From: Bradyrhizobium erythrophlei
GTDB lineage: Bacteria > Pseudomonadota > Alphaproteobacteria > Rhizobiales > Xanthobacteraceae
Direction of reading: 5' to 3'
NCBI RefSeq assembly: GCF_900142985.1
Contig: NZ_LT670849.1
Span: 434,001 to 498,000, forward strand
Length of the DNA stretch: 64,000 nucleotides
Shown: piece after piece, positions 17,063-25,432 of the stretch
How positions within the stretch are numbered: the stretch's first letter is position 1
Layout of the letters: each line of letters opens with the position of its first letter
The notes under the pieces: model-generated
Databases searched by the model: none
Told to the model about the DNA's origin: nothing
Seen by the model: only the letters and a program-made list of their open reading frames with translations
Translations under genes and position numbers: made by a program

Positions 17063-17777
17063 GACGATCCCCAAGATAGGCCGTGATCACTTTCGGATCG
17101 CGAACGACTTCGCTCGGCTTGCCTTCGACCAGAACCTTGCCGAGATCGAGCACGATGGCGCGGTCGACCAGCGGCATTACGATTTCCATGACATGCTCGA
17201 CCATCAACACGGTGACGCCGGTGGCGCGCACTTTGCGAACCAGTTCAACGCCGGTCTGCGCCTCGATCGGCGTCAGCCCGGTCAGGACTTCGTCGAGCAG
17301 CAGCAATTTCGGCTCGGTCGCAAGCGCGCGCGCCACTTCGAGACGGCGCTTTTCCGACGGGATCAACTGGCTGGCGAGCGTATTCGCCCGCCCCGCCAGG
17401 CCACAGAACTCCAGCACCTCATGGGCCTTGCGGCGCGCCTCGCGCATGACGGTGGTGCGGATCAAGGCGCCGACGATGACGTTATCGATCACCGTCATGG
17501 TCTCGAAGCTTTTGACGACCTGGAAGGTGCGCCCGACGCCGCGCTCGCAGCGTTCGGCCGCCGACAGCCCCGTGACGTCCTCGCCGTCGAAGATGATCGA
17601 GCCCTGGGTCGGCGTGTAAACACCCGCGATCAGGTTGAACAAGGTCGATTTGCCGGCGCCGTTGGGGCCGATCAGGCCTACGATCTCGCCGCGCCCGACC
17701 GAGATCGAGACATCGCTGTTGGCGACAAGGCCGCCGAAGCGCTGCCAGATGCCTTTAGTTTCCAACAGCGCGGTCAT
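17046..17777 (-). CDS. Branched-chain-type ABC importer ATPase (LivG-like)
   Basis: A 243-residue ATPase. [16 protein letters not shown] is Walker [13 protein letters not shown] the Q-loop region, and [12 protein letters not shown] is Walker B followed by the HVMEIVM switch. The GRTFQ motif is a LivG mark. The signature helix reads [15 protein letters not shown] instead of the usual LSGGQ, with the usual LS-x-G replaced by IPSE, a variation seen in some LivG proteins. The ATG at 17777 overlaps the LivM-like stop by four bases (ATGA); the frame is open further upstream but that part is only the shadow of the permease gene. Confidence 0.85.
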   Translation of the reverse strand: MTALLETKGIWQRFGGLVANSDVSISVGRGEIVGLIGPNGAGKSTLFNLIAGVYTPTQGSIIFDGEDVTGLSAAERCERGVGRTFQVVKSFETMTVIDNVIVGALIRTTVMREARRKAHEVLEFCGLAGRANTLASQLIPSEKRRLEVARALATEPKLLLLDEVLTGLTPIEAQTGVELVRKVRATGVTVLMVEHVMEIVMPLVDRAIVLDLGKVLVEGKPSEVVRDPKVITAYLGDRHAVGA

Positions 17778-18754
17778 CGGGCGATTTCCTTGCGCTTCGG
17801 CGAAAACAATCCGACCAGCCCTTGGGGGCGCGCGAGCGAAATCAAAACGATCAACGTGCCGTAGACGATCAGATCGACGCCGCGGCCGGAGCCGCCGATG
17901 AACGAGCGCGTCAATTCCGTGAGCGGAATGAGAATGACCGCGCCCAGCACCGGACCCCACAGCGTGCCGATGCCGCCGAGCACTGCGGGCAGCGCCATCA
18001 GAAGCGAGAACTGAAAGCCCATGACGCTTTCGGGATCGATATAGGAGACGAACTGGGCATAGAAGCTGCCGCCGATCGCCGTGAGGAACGCCGAGACCGC
18101 CGCCGCGCCCATCTTGGAATTGAACACCACGACGCCCAGGCTTTCGGCGGCATCCGGATTGTCCTTCACCGCGCGCCACCAATAGCCCCACTTCGAATCT
18201 TCCAGCCACCAGGTCACGAGCCAGGCGATGCAGGCGAGCGCGAGTGCGAAATAAAAATACGGCAGTTTGCTGCGGGTGAACTGGAATTTGAGCCAGCTAT
18301 CGCCGCGCACCGGGATATCGATGCCAAGCGCCGCGCCTGCCCAGTCCCAGTTCTGGAACAATAGAAGCGCGGTCTCGGCGATGACGATGGTTGCGATAAC
18401 GAAATAGTGCCCGCGCAGGCGGAAGCAGGGGTAGCCCAGCGCCATCGCGATCACAGCCGAGATCAAGCCGCCGCCGAGCATGCCGAACCACGGCAGCACG
18501 CCGAACTTGGTGAAGAGCAACGCGGTGGTGTAGGCACCAAGCCCGAAATACAGCGCATGCCCGAGCGAAATCTGCCCGCAATAGCCCGACAGGATGTTCC
18601 AGCTCTGCGACAACGCCGCATACATCAAGGTCAGCACCATGATGTTCTGGACGTAGACGTCCTTGACGAAAAAGGGAACCGCCGCCGAGATCGCGGTAAA
18701 GACGGCGGCGATAATGAGATCGCGGCGACGGCGCTGGGCGAAAGCCGTATCCAT
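17774..18754 (-). CDS. Branched-chain-type ABC importer permease (LivM-like)
   Basis: A 326-residue inner-membrane permease with about nine or ten hydrophobic segments. The stretch [20 protein letters not shown] is the conserved LivM signature, and [16 protein letters not shown] the cytoplasmic coupling segment before the next helix. The C terminus [10 protein letters not shown] is typical of the family. The start ATG at 18754 shares one base with the LivH-like stop (TGATG); a GTG at 18757 is possible. It pairs with the LivH-like protein to form the channel. Confidence 0.87.
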   Translation of the reverse strand: MDTAFAQRRRRDLIIAAVFTAISAAVPFFVKDVYVQNIMVLTLMYAALSQSWNILSGYCGQISLGHALYFGLGAYTTALLFTKFGVLPWFGMLGGGLISAVIAMALGYPCFRLRGHYFVIATIVIAETALLLFQNWDWAGAALGIDIPVRGDSWLKFQFTRSKLPYFYFALALACIAWLVTWWLEDSKWGYWWRAVKDNPDAAESLGVVVFNSKMGAAAVSAFLTAIGGSFYAQFVSYIDPESVMGFQFSLLMALPAVLGGIGTLWGPVLGAVILIPLTELTRSFIGGSGRGVDLIVYGTLIVLISLARPQGLVGLFSPKRKEIAR

Positions 18755-19632
18755 CACATTGACCCGAACAGGCCGCGCGGCCGAACGAAGACCACGAGCA
18801 GATAGACCGCGTAGATGCCGATCGATTTCAGCGACGGCGGCAGGATCAGGGCGGTGGAGGCCTCGACAAGGCCGACAATCAGGCCGCCGGCAAAGGCACC
18901 GAACACGCTGCCGAAACCGCCGAGCGCCACTGTAACATAGGCGATCAGCGCAAAGGACGCGCCGACGTCAGGATAAATATAGAAGAAAATCGCCATGATC
19001 GCACCGGCGAGGCCGACCAGCGCGGCCCCTAAGCCCCAGCCGAGCGCGAACACGCGGTTCTTGTCTATGCCGACGAGCGCCACCGCGCCGGCGTCCTCAC
19101 GCGTCGCCTCAAGCGCCCGGCCGAAGTCGGTGCGATTGATGAAGAAATAGAGCGCGACGAATGCGGCAATCGCCACGAACGCACCGCACAGCTGCGGAAC
19201 GGGCAGGAAGATGCCGCCGATCGAGATGGTTTTGCCACCGAGCCAGGAGTGCGTGATGCTGCGATAGTCCGGCGTGAAGAAATATTGCGCCAGCCCGCGC
19301 ATCACGATCGCAAGTCCAAAGGTCGAGAAGATCTGCACCATGCCGGCATTGGCTTTGGCCCGCACCGCAAACCGCACAATCAAGAGATAGACGACCGCCC
19401 CGAACACGAACAGCGCGGCGGCGACCAGCGGCGCCGACAGCAAGGGGTCGACCGCGAAGAACGCGAACAGGAAGAACGTCACATACATCGCGATCATCAG
19501 GAATTCGCCGTGGGCGAAATTCACTACGTCCATCAGGCCGAAGATCAGCGCCAGCCCGGCGGCGATCAGGCCGTAGAGCAGGCCCATCAAGAGGCCGCTG
19601 GCCAGACTTTGAATAATGGTCTCGGCGGTCAC
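18754..19632 (-). CDS. Branched-chain-type ABC importer permease (LivH-like)
   Basis: A 292-residue permease. GLLMGLLYGLIAAGLALIFG leads into MDVVNFAHGEFLMI, the standard LivH N-terminal signature, and VALGGFGSVFGAFAGGLIVG is the conserved later motif. About eight membrane helices are visible. The start is a GTG at 19632 with a G-rich ribosome site; no upstream ATG is in frame. It follows the binding-protein gene by 33 bases and heads the membrane part of the operon. Confidence 0.87.
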   Translation of the reverse strand: MTAETIIQSLASGLLMGLLYGLIAAGLALIFGLMDVVNFAHGEFLMIAMYVTFFLFAFFAVDPLLSAPLVAAALFVFGAVVYLLIVRFAVRAKANAGMVQIFSTFGLAIVMRGLAQYFFTPDYRSITHSWLGGKTISIGGIFLPVPQLCGAFVAIAAFVALYFFINRTDFGRALEATREDAGAVALVGIDKNRVFALGWGLGAALVGLAGAIMAIFFYIYPDVGASFALIAYVTVALGGFGSVFGAFAGGLIVGLVEASTALILPPSLKSIGIYAVYLLVVFVRPRGLFGSM

Positions 19633-19665
19633 GCCCCCTGCCCCCGCATTAGTGGACCTCGTCGC

Positions 19666-20910
19666 TTATTTCATCGGCCAGGAGGCTTCGGCAACTGCCG
19701 CCTGCGCCGGGAAGATGGTGACGAACTTGCCGCCGACATATTGCAGCAGGACCGGATCGGCATCGTTGTTCTGACCCGTCTCATCGTACTTCACGCGCTT
19801 CCAGGGCATGATGGTCTGCTCGCCGGGAACGTCGGTTGCCGCCAGCGCGTCGCGGATCTTCTCGCCGTCGGTCGATTTGGCGCGGTTGATGGCTTCCGCC
19901 ATCAACACGAGCGCCATGAGCTGCCGCGACGAGTAATCGTTCAAGTCCTTGCCGGACTTTTCCTTGAACATGTCGTTGATCTTGCCGACCATCGGCCGCT
20001 TCTGCGCCAGATCCAGCGAGAAAGTGCCGCGCGAGATCACGCCCTCGAGCTTGTCGCCGACTGCGTCATACAGCGCCTTTTCGGAGAAGCCGGCGTCCTG
20101 CGCCACGATCGCCGGCGGCTTGTAGCCGAGTTCGCCCATGGTCTTGACCAGCAAAATGCCGTCGGTGGTGTAGCTCGAGGGCATCAGCACGTCGGCATTG
20201 GCCGCCTTGAGCTGCTGCACTTCAGCGGAGAGCGACGGCGAATTGGCGCGATACTTGATATCAGAGACGATCTTGTAGCCGCGTTCGGCCGCGAGCTTGG
20301 TCTGCGCGTTGCCGGAGTCGGTGCCGAAGATCGTGTCTTCATGGAACAGCGACAAGGTTTCGATCTTGGTGCCCTTCTTCTTCATGACGTCGAAGAAGTC
20401 GAACATCGCCTTGGAATACATTTCGTCATGCGGTGAGGCGCGGAAATAGAATTTCAGGCCGCGACGATGCAGGCTCGGCGAGGAATTGTCCGCCGACATG
20501 AACGGGATCTGGTAGCGCTCGCAAATCTGGCTCACGGTAACGGCTACCGCGCTCTGATAGGTGCCGATGACGGCGCAGACTTTCTCCTGCGTGATCAGGC
20601 GCTCGGCCTCGGCGCGGCCCTTCTGCGGATCGGCCTGATGGTCGGCAAAGACGAGCCGCACCTTGGCGCCGCCGAGACCCGGCAGGCCCTCGCCGCGCGC
20701 AAGCGGCAGGTCGTAGTCGAAGTTCTTGTTGATGATTTCGGCCGCGGTCTCGAACGCCTTCTGTGCATCGACGCCGATCTGGGCGCTCGCACCCGACAGC
20801 GGATAGATCACGCCGATCACCACTTCGGAGGTTTGGGCGCGCGCCGCCATCGGCAGCAGCGCAGCGCTGGCGGTGGCTCCGAGCAACACGTTTCGGCGGG
20901 AGATGGTCAT
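19666..20910 (-). CDS. ABC importer periplasmic binding protein (amino-acid/amide type, LivK-like)
   Basis: A 414-residue binding protein with a twin-arginine-style signal (MTISRRNVLLGATASAALLP, cleavage near ARAQ). The mature start SEVVIGVIYPLSGASAQIGVDAQ and FADHQADPQKGRAEAERLI are typical of the Peripla_BP_6 family. It is first in the operon. Length is slightly above LivK and closer to the wider urea/amide/aromatic-acid subgroup, so the ligand is open. Its promoter region begins just downstream of a hairpin pair (20977-21146), which separates it from the DUF1445 gene transcribed the same way. Confidence 0.86.
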   Translation of the reverse strand: MTISRRNVLLGATASAALLPMAARAQTSEVVIGVIYPLSGASAQIGVDAQKAFETAAEIINKNFDYDLPLARGEGLPGLGGAKVRLVFADHQADPQKGRAEAERLITQEKVCAVIGTYQSAVAVTVSQICERYQIPFMSADNSSPSLHRRGLKFYFRASPHDEMYSKAMFDFFDVMKKKGTKIETLSLFHEDTIFGTDSGNAQTKLAAERGYKIVSDIKYRANSPSLSAEVQQLKAANADVLMPSSYTTDGILLVKTMGELGYKPPAIVAQDAGFSEKALYDAVGDKLEGVISRGTFSLDLAQKRPMVGKINDMFKEKSGKDLNDYSSRQLMALVLMAEAINRAKSTDGEKIRDALAATDVPGEQTIMPWKRVKYDETGQNNDADPVLLQYVGGKFVTIFPAQAAVAEASWPMK

Positions 20911-20976
20911 CTAACAATCCTCTGTATCGCGGCTATGAAACGATTGAGGGCAAGCGTAAAGCCTCAAAGAACGGCA

Positions 20977-21055
20977 CTGGTGGAGTGGATTTGAGCATTC
21001 GCTAGTCTGTTGCCGCGTGTTCGTAAAGCGAATGCCAAATCCAAAACTCCACGAG
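20977..21055. repeat. Bulged palindrome D (first member of hairpin pair 2)
   Basis: A 79-base inverted repeat. The outer stem is CTGGTGGAGT (20977-20986) with ACTCCACGAG (21046-21055). The inner stem is about 15-16 bp ending in GCATTCGC, with right arm from 21028. The right arm has three extra bases (AAA) between the stems, and the left arm one extra A. The loop is 25 bases. The element lies 67 bases upstream of the binding-protein ATG and 14 bases before palindrome C. Confidence 0.78.
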
Positions 21056-21069
21056 CTATTCACACTTTG

Positions 21070-21146
21070 CTAGTGGTCCTTTAATTCCAACATTCGCAAA
21101 ATTGCCTGCCGCGGCCGGGGTGCGAATGTTGGAATTGGACCACTGG
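21070..21146. repeat. Bulged palindrome C (second member of hairpin pair 2)
   Basis: A 77-base inverted repeat. The left arm 21070-21098 begins CTAGTGGTCC; the right arm 21121-21146 ends GGACCACTGG, one mismatch from perfect. The inner stem is 16 bp ending in CATTCGCA; three extra bases (TTT, 21080-21082) are in the left arm, and the loop is 22 bases. Same plan as palindromes A, B and D. It lies 31 bases past the DUF1445 stop codon. Confidence 0.82.
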
Positions 21147-21177
21147 TAATGCTCATTCCAGTTACAGTACGGCCCGG

Positions 21178-21996
21178 TTAAAGTACGGCAAGGTCCCTGT
21201 TCTTCAAATCCGTCACGAGCATCAGACCCGGCGCATGCGTGATAGCAAACGGCACCTTGGCCGCGGCAATCACCGCCTGTGGTGTGACGCCGCATGCCCA
21301 GAACACCGGGATCTCGTCCGCCTCGACCGGGACCGGATCGCCATAATCGGGTTTGGCAATGTCCTTGATCCCGATCGAATGCGGGTGGCCGAGATGAACC
21401 GGCGCGCCATGCACTGATGGAAAGCGCGTGGTGATCTGCACCGCGCGGATCGCTTGCGCCGGCTTGAAAGGACGCATCGACACCACCATGGGGCCCGCGA
21501 ACGGTCCGGCCGATTGGCAGGCGACATTGGTCCGGTACATCGGCACGCGGATATCGTGCTCGATATGACGGATCGGCAGGCCTTCGGCCAACAGCGCTTC
21601 TTCGAACGAGAACGAGCAGCCCAGTACGAAAGCAACGAGGTCGTCGCGCCAGTGCGCCTTGACGTCGGTCGGCTCCTCGATCACCTCGCCGTCGCGCCAG
21701 ACGCGATAGCGCGGCACATCGGTGCGGATATCGAGATCGAGGCCGAGCGAGGGAATGCGGGGATCGCCGACATCGGACATGCCGATGATCGGGCACGGCT
21801 TGGGATTGAGCTGACAGAAACGGTGGAACGAGCCTGCGAACTTTTCCGGCAGGATCGCAAGATTGCCCTGAACGAAGCCTTTGGCGACGCCGGCGGTGGA
21901 TCCGGCCTTGCCGGAACGGTAGGCAAGCCGCGCCTCCCGGCTTGGTAGCAAGTCCCCGCCCCCAGTGGACGACTGCACTGCCGCAGAAATGGTCAT
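21178..21996 (-). CDS. DUF1445 putative hydro-lyase (D-glutamate cyclase-like)
   Basis: A 272-residue protein of the DUF1445 family. [34 protein letters not shown] (about 72-105) is the family core, followed by [19 protein letters not shown] and FWACGVTPQ. Family members are called putative hydro-lyases; the eukaryotic relative is the C-terminal domain of D-glutamate cyclase. No catalytic residues can be proven here. A strong ribosome site (AGGAAG) precedes the ATG. It is divergent from a LysR regulator over 114 bases, the classic arrangement for a LysR target. Role in an organic- or amino-acid pathway is inferred. Confidence 0.85.
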   Translation of the reverse strand: MTISAAVQSSTGGGDLLPSREARLAYRSGKAGSTAGVAKGFVQGNLAILPEKFAGSFHRFCQLNPKPCPIIGMSDVGDPRIPSLGLDLDIRTDVPRYRVWRDGEVIEEPTDVKAHWRDDLVAFVLGCSFSFEEALLAEGLPIRHIEHDIRVPMYRTNVACQSAGPFAGPMVVSMRPFKPAQAIRAVQITTRFPSVHGAPVHLGHPHSIGIKDIAKPDYGDPVPVEADEIPVFWACGVTPQAVIAAAKVPFAITHAPGLMLVTDLKNRDLAVL

Positions 21997-22070
21997 GATG
22001 TCTTCCTGCCTACGATCTCGACATCAGTGAAACCCGTCAGTACTATAATGTCTAATCGTACTTTCTAATC

Positions 22071-22089
22071 AGTTTGGATAATTCAAACT
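22071..22089. promoter_or_regulatory. Likely LysR-type operator (T-N11-A palindrome)
   Basis: AGTTTG-GATAATT-CAAACT is a perfect 6-bp dyad with a 7-base centre and fits the LysR T-N11-A rule (T at 22074, A at 22086). It lies in the 114-base gap between the divergent DUF1445 and lysR genes, 21 bases before the lysR ATG. It is the only clear dyad in that AT-rich gap. Confidence 0.6.
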
Positions 22090-22110
22090 TATCACTGTAG
22101 GACCCGGCAA

Positions 22111-23046
22111 ATGGTGGACTTCAAGTCTATCGAGACATTCCTTTGGGTGGTGACGCTCGGCAGCTTCCGCGGCGCCGGCCAGCGCCTCAACACCACGCAG
22201 CCGGCGATCTCGCAGCGGATTGCCCAGCTCGAGCGCGAAATGGGCGTCAAGCTGTTGAACCGCGATCATCGCGTGGTGTCGCCGACCGCGAGCGGCCGGC
22301 AATTGATGGTCTATGCCGAGAAGCTGATCGGCCTGCGCGCTGAAATGATGGCGGAAGTCGGCGATCGTTCGGCGATGCGCGGCGCGTTGCGGCTCGGCGT
22401 TGCCGAAACCATCGTGCACACCTGGCTGCCGCGCCTCGTCAAGAGCGTCAACACCGACTATCCCAACCTGTCGCTCGAGATCGAGGTCGACATCACGCCG
22501 AATCTCAGCGCGCGCCTGTTCGCGCAGGAGATCGAGCTCGCCTTTGTGTTGGGCCCGCTGTCGGGCCCAAGCGTGCGGAACCGCGTGCTGTGCGATTATC
22601 CGGTTAGCTTCGTAACCAGCCCCTCACTTGGCCTCGGCAAAGGCCCGTTCACGCTCAAGGAGCTGGCCAAATTCCCGATTATTACTTTCGCGCGGAAGAC
22701 GCAGCCCTACGAGACGGTGCGCTCGCTGTTCAACCGTCCCGATCTGCCGCCGATCCGGTTGCACGCAAGCGCTTCGCTCGCGACCGTCATCCATATGGCG
22801 ATCGAGGGCTTGGGCATCGCCGTCATACCCGCCGCGATCGTGGAAAACGAGCTCGCCGACGGCAAGCTGTCCGAGCTCAAAACCAGCTTCCAGATCAAGC
22901 CACTGACCTTCTGCGCGGCCTGGCTCACCTCGCCGGAGGAGACCGCGGTCGAGCGCGTCGTCGACCTTGCCGCCAAAATCGCGCAAGGCAACAGTGCGAC
23001 TGTGGGGCTACCGATTATTGACGCGCCGCGAAGAGCGCGTCATTGA
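22111..23046 (+). CDS. LysR-family transcriptional regulator
   Basis: A 311-residue regulator. Residues 3-62 form the winged helix-turn-helix (FLWVVTLGSFRGAGQRLNTT, QPAISQRIAQLE). The rest is a type 2 periplasmic-binding-like effector domain starting near GALRLGVAETIVHTWLP. It probably binds the palindrome at 22071-22089 and controls the divergent DUF1445 gene, itself, and perhaps the downstream amidase and dehydrogenase. The inducer is unknown. The next gene begins 32 bases after its stop. Confidence 0.9.
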   Translation: MVDFKSIETFLWVVTLGSFRGAGQRLNTTQPAISQRIAQLEREMGVKLLNRDHRVVSPTASGRQLMVYAEKLIGLRAEMMAEVGDRSAMRGALRLGVAETIVHTWLPRLVKSVNTDYPNLSLEIEVDITPNLSARLFAQEIELAFVLGPLSGPSVRNRVLCDYPVSFVTSPSLGLGKGPFTLKELAKFPIITFARKTQPYETVRSLFNRPDLPPIRLHASASLATVIHMAIEGLGIAVIPAAIVENELADGKLSELKTSFQIKPLTFCAAWLTSPEETAVERVVDLAAKIAQGNSATVGLPIIDAPRRARH

Positions 23047-23078
23047 ATCAGCGTCCGTCCTCATCACCGGAAAATCTC

Positions 23079-24326
23079 ATGCCCGCCGCATCCAACCTGC
23101 AAATCGACTCCGCCCGCCTCTGGGGCACGATTCACGAGACCGCGAAATTCGGCGCCACACCCAAAGGCGGCGTGCGGCGGCTGACGCTTGGCCCCGAAGA
23201 CAAGCAGGTGCGCGACTGGTTTCGCAAGGCGTGCGAGGCCGCCGGCCTCGAAGTGCATGTCGACGCGCTGGGCTCGATGTTCGGCCTTCGCAAGGGCCGC
23301 GACATGTCGAAGCCGCCGATCGGCCTCGGCTCGCATCTCGATACCCAGCCGACCGGCGGCAAGTTCGATGGCGTGCTCGGCACACTCGCCGCGCTCGAAG
23401 TCGTCCGCACGCTCAACGATGCCGGGATCGAGACCGAGCTTCCGATCTGCATCGCCAACTGGACCAATGAAGAGGGCTCGCGCTTTGCGCCCGCGATGAT
23501 GGCGTCTGCCGCCTATGTCGGCGATTTCACCACCGACGACATCCTCTCACGCAAGGATGCCGAGGGCACGACCGTCTGCGAAGCGCTGGATAGTATTGGA
23601 TATCGCGGCGACAAGCCCGTCGGTTTTCAGAAATTCTCCGGCTTTGTCGAACTGCACATCGAACAGGGGCCCATTCTCGAAGCCGAGGGCAAGACCATCG
23701 GCGTGGTCGATTCCGGCCAGGGTGTGCTGTGGTATGACGGCAAGATCACGGGTTTTGAAAGCCATGCCGGCTCGACGCCGATGCAGCTTCGCCGCGATGC
23801 GCTTGCGACGCTGTCGGAGATCGTGCTGGCGATGGAAGCGATCGCCAGGAAGCACGGACCGAACGCGGTCGGCACCATCGGCGAGGCCGTGATCGCCAAT
23901 CCCTCCCGCAACGTCATTCCCGGCGAAATCGCCTTCACCATGGATTGCCGCAGCGCGGACGCCAAGATCATGGACGCGCTCGACTCCGACTTGCGTGCCG
24001 CCATCAAGGAGATCGCGGTCCGCCGCAAGGTCGAGGTCGCGGTTGACCTGATCTGGCGCAAGCCGCCGACCCATTTCGATCCCAAGCTTGTCGACGCCGT
24101 CGAAAGTGCCGCCGAGAAACTCGGCTTCTCGCATCGCCGCATCACCTCGGGTGCGGGCCACGACGCCTGCAATCTCAATACGAAGATTCCGGCAGCCATG
24201 GTGTTCGTGCCCTGCAAGGACGGCATCAGCCACAACGAACTCGAAGACGCTACGCAGGTCGACTGCACTGCCGGCGCGAACGTCTTGATGCATACAGTGC
24301 TGGCGCTCGCCGGCGTCGCGTCGTGA
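23079..24326 (+). CDS. M20-family amidase / N-carbamoyl-L-amino-acid hydrolase type
   Basis: A 415-residue zinc hydrolase of the hydantoinase/carbamoylase (allantoate amidohydrolase, beta-ureidopropionase) group. Metal-binding stretches are visible: GSHLDT (H86), GGKFDG (D97), NWTNEEGSRF (E131/E132), ELHIEQGP, and GISHNE near the end. RNVIPGEIAFTMDCR and GAGHDACNL are also family marks. It cleaves a carbamoyl or amide bond, giving an amino acid, CO2 and ammonia if carbamoylase. The frame opens at a TTG overlapping the lysR stop; ATG 23079 gives the usual N terminus. Linked to a hydroxyacid dehydrogenase 34 bases downstream. Confidence 0.86.
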   Translation: MPAASNLQIDSARLWGTIHETAKFGATPKGGVRRLTLGPEDKQVRDWFRKACEAAGLEVHVDALGSMFGLRKGRDMSKPPIGLGSHLDTQPTGGKFDGVLGTLAALEVVRTLNDAGIETELPICIANWTNEEGSRFAPAMMASAAYVGDFTTDDILSRKDAEGTTVCEALDSIGYRGDKPVGFQKFSGFVELHIEQGPILEAEGKTIGVVDSGQGVLWYDGKITGFESHAGSTPMQLRRDALATLSEIVLAMEAIARKHGPNAVGTIGEAVIANPSRNVIPGEIAFTMDCRSADAKIMDALDSDLRAAIKEIAVRRKVEVAVDLIWRKPPTHFDPKLVDAVESAAEKLGFSHRRITSGAGHDACNLNTKIPAAMVFVPCKDGISHNELEDATQVDCTAGANVLMHTVLALAGVAS

Positions 24327-24360
24327 GCGCGGCCAGTCTTTAAAGAACAGGGAGAGTATC

Positions 24361-25272
24361 GTGCGCGGGGTTTTTGTCGATGCCAACGGGTCGCTTGCGG
24401 ATATTTTCGAGCGGCAGAACAAATCCGGCGATCCGGCCGTGCACGTCAACCGCAATGCCGACATCAAATCCGAAGACATGCCGGCGCTGCTCGACGGCGC
24501 CGAGATCGTTGTGATCGACCATACCGCGCTGCCGACCGATATCGCGAAGCGCTGCAACGGCCTCAAGCACGTGGTGTTTCTGGGCACCGGCGCCCGCAGC
24601 TACATGAACCCGGAGGAACTTAGCCAGCTCGGCATCACCGTTCACCTGATCAAGGGCTATGGCGATACGGCAGTGGCCGAATGCGCAATCGCGCTGATGT
24701 GGACGGCAGCGCGCGGCATCGCTCAAATGGACCGCGAGATGCGCGCCGGCAACTGGCTGCGCGAAGACGGCATGCAGCTCACGGGCAAGACGCTCGGCCT
24801 GGTCGGGTTCGGCGGCATCGCGGCGGAAGTGGCGCGCATCGCGCTCGGCAGCGGCATGAAGACGATCGCCTGGAACCGTTCACCGAAACAATTTTCCGGC
24901 GTCGAATTCGTTTCGCTCGAGACACTGCTGGCGCAGAGCGACGTCGTCTCGCTGCACCTTCTGCTCAATGACGACACTCGCGGTTTCATTAGCCGCGAAC
25001 GCATCAAGGCGATGAAGCCCGGCGTCATCCTCATCAACACGGCACGCGGCGCCGTGGTGGATGAAGCTGCGATGATCGAGGCGCTGAAGTCGGGCCACAT
25101 TCGTCACGCCGGGCTCGACGTGTTCAACATCGAGCCCCTGCCGTCAGATCACCCGCTGACCAAGATCCCGAACGTCACGCTGTCGGCGCACTCGGCATTC
25201 CGCACGCCGGAAGCGAGCGAAAACCTGATCCACGCAGCGTGGGAACACTGTCGAAGGATTGCGAGAGGTTAA
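24361..25272 (+). CDS. D-2-hydroxyacid dehydrogenase (NAD-binding)
   Basis: A 303-residue member of the D-isomer 2-hydroxyacid dehydrogenase family. The cofactor loop is GLVGFGGIAAEVAR, the catalytic Arg lies in LINTARGAVVDEAA, the Glu in FNIEPLP and the His in LSAHSAF. The usual G-x-G-x-x-G loop reads GFGGIA. Start is GTG at 24361 with AGGGAG ahead of it. Substrate (a 2-oxo/2-hydroxy acid) is unknown. It closes the likely lysR-amidase-dehydrogenase transcription unit, and converges on the tartrate-dehydrogenase-type gene with a repeat between. Confidence 0.86.
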   Translation: MRGVFVDANGSLADIFERQNKSGDPAVHVNRNADIKSEDMPALLDGAEIVVIDHTALPTDIAKRCNGLKHVVFLGTGARSYMNPEELSQLGITVHLIKGYGDTAVAECAIALMWTAARGIAQMDREMRAGNWLREDGMQLTGKTLGLVGFGGIAAEVARIALGSGMKTIAWNRSPKQFSGVEFVSLETLLAQSDVVSLHLLLNDDTRGFISRERIKAMKPGVILINTARGAVVDEAAMIEALKSGHIRHAGLDVFNIEPLPSDHPLTKIPNVTLSAHSAFRTPEASENLIHAAWEHCRRIARG

Positions 25273-25278
25273 ATCTCT

Positions 25279-25411
25279 GTCGTCCCGGCCAAGCGAAGCG
25301 CGAGCCGGGACCCATAACCACCAATCGAGCCTGCTAAATGCGCTGCGGCCTCGGCGGTCACACAACTATGTTCTGTGGTTATGGGTCGTCCCTGCTTTCG
25401 CAGGGACGACA
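25279..25411. repeat. Dispersed palindromic repeat, family 2, copy 1
   Basis: About 133 bases between convergent genes. It starts GTCGTCCCGGCCAAGCG and ends with a tight hairpin GTCCCTGC-TTTC-GCAGGGAC. Inner arms ACCCATAACCAC and GTGGTTATGGGT pair across the middle. The same plan recurs at 40145-40284. The terminal hairpin would serve as a two-way terminator. Confidence 0.75.
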
Positions 25412-25432
25412 TCAAAGGAAGGCAGCCGTCCC

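Noticed and set aside
17778..18209. Upstream extension of the LivG-like ATPase
   Set aside because: The extension lies inside the LivM-like permease gene; ATG 17777 with ATGA overlap is the normal start.
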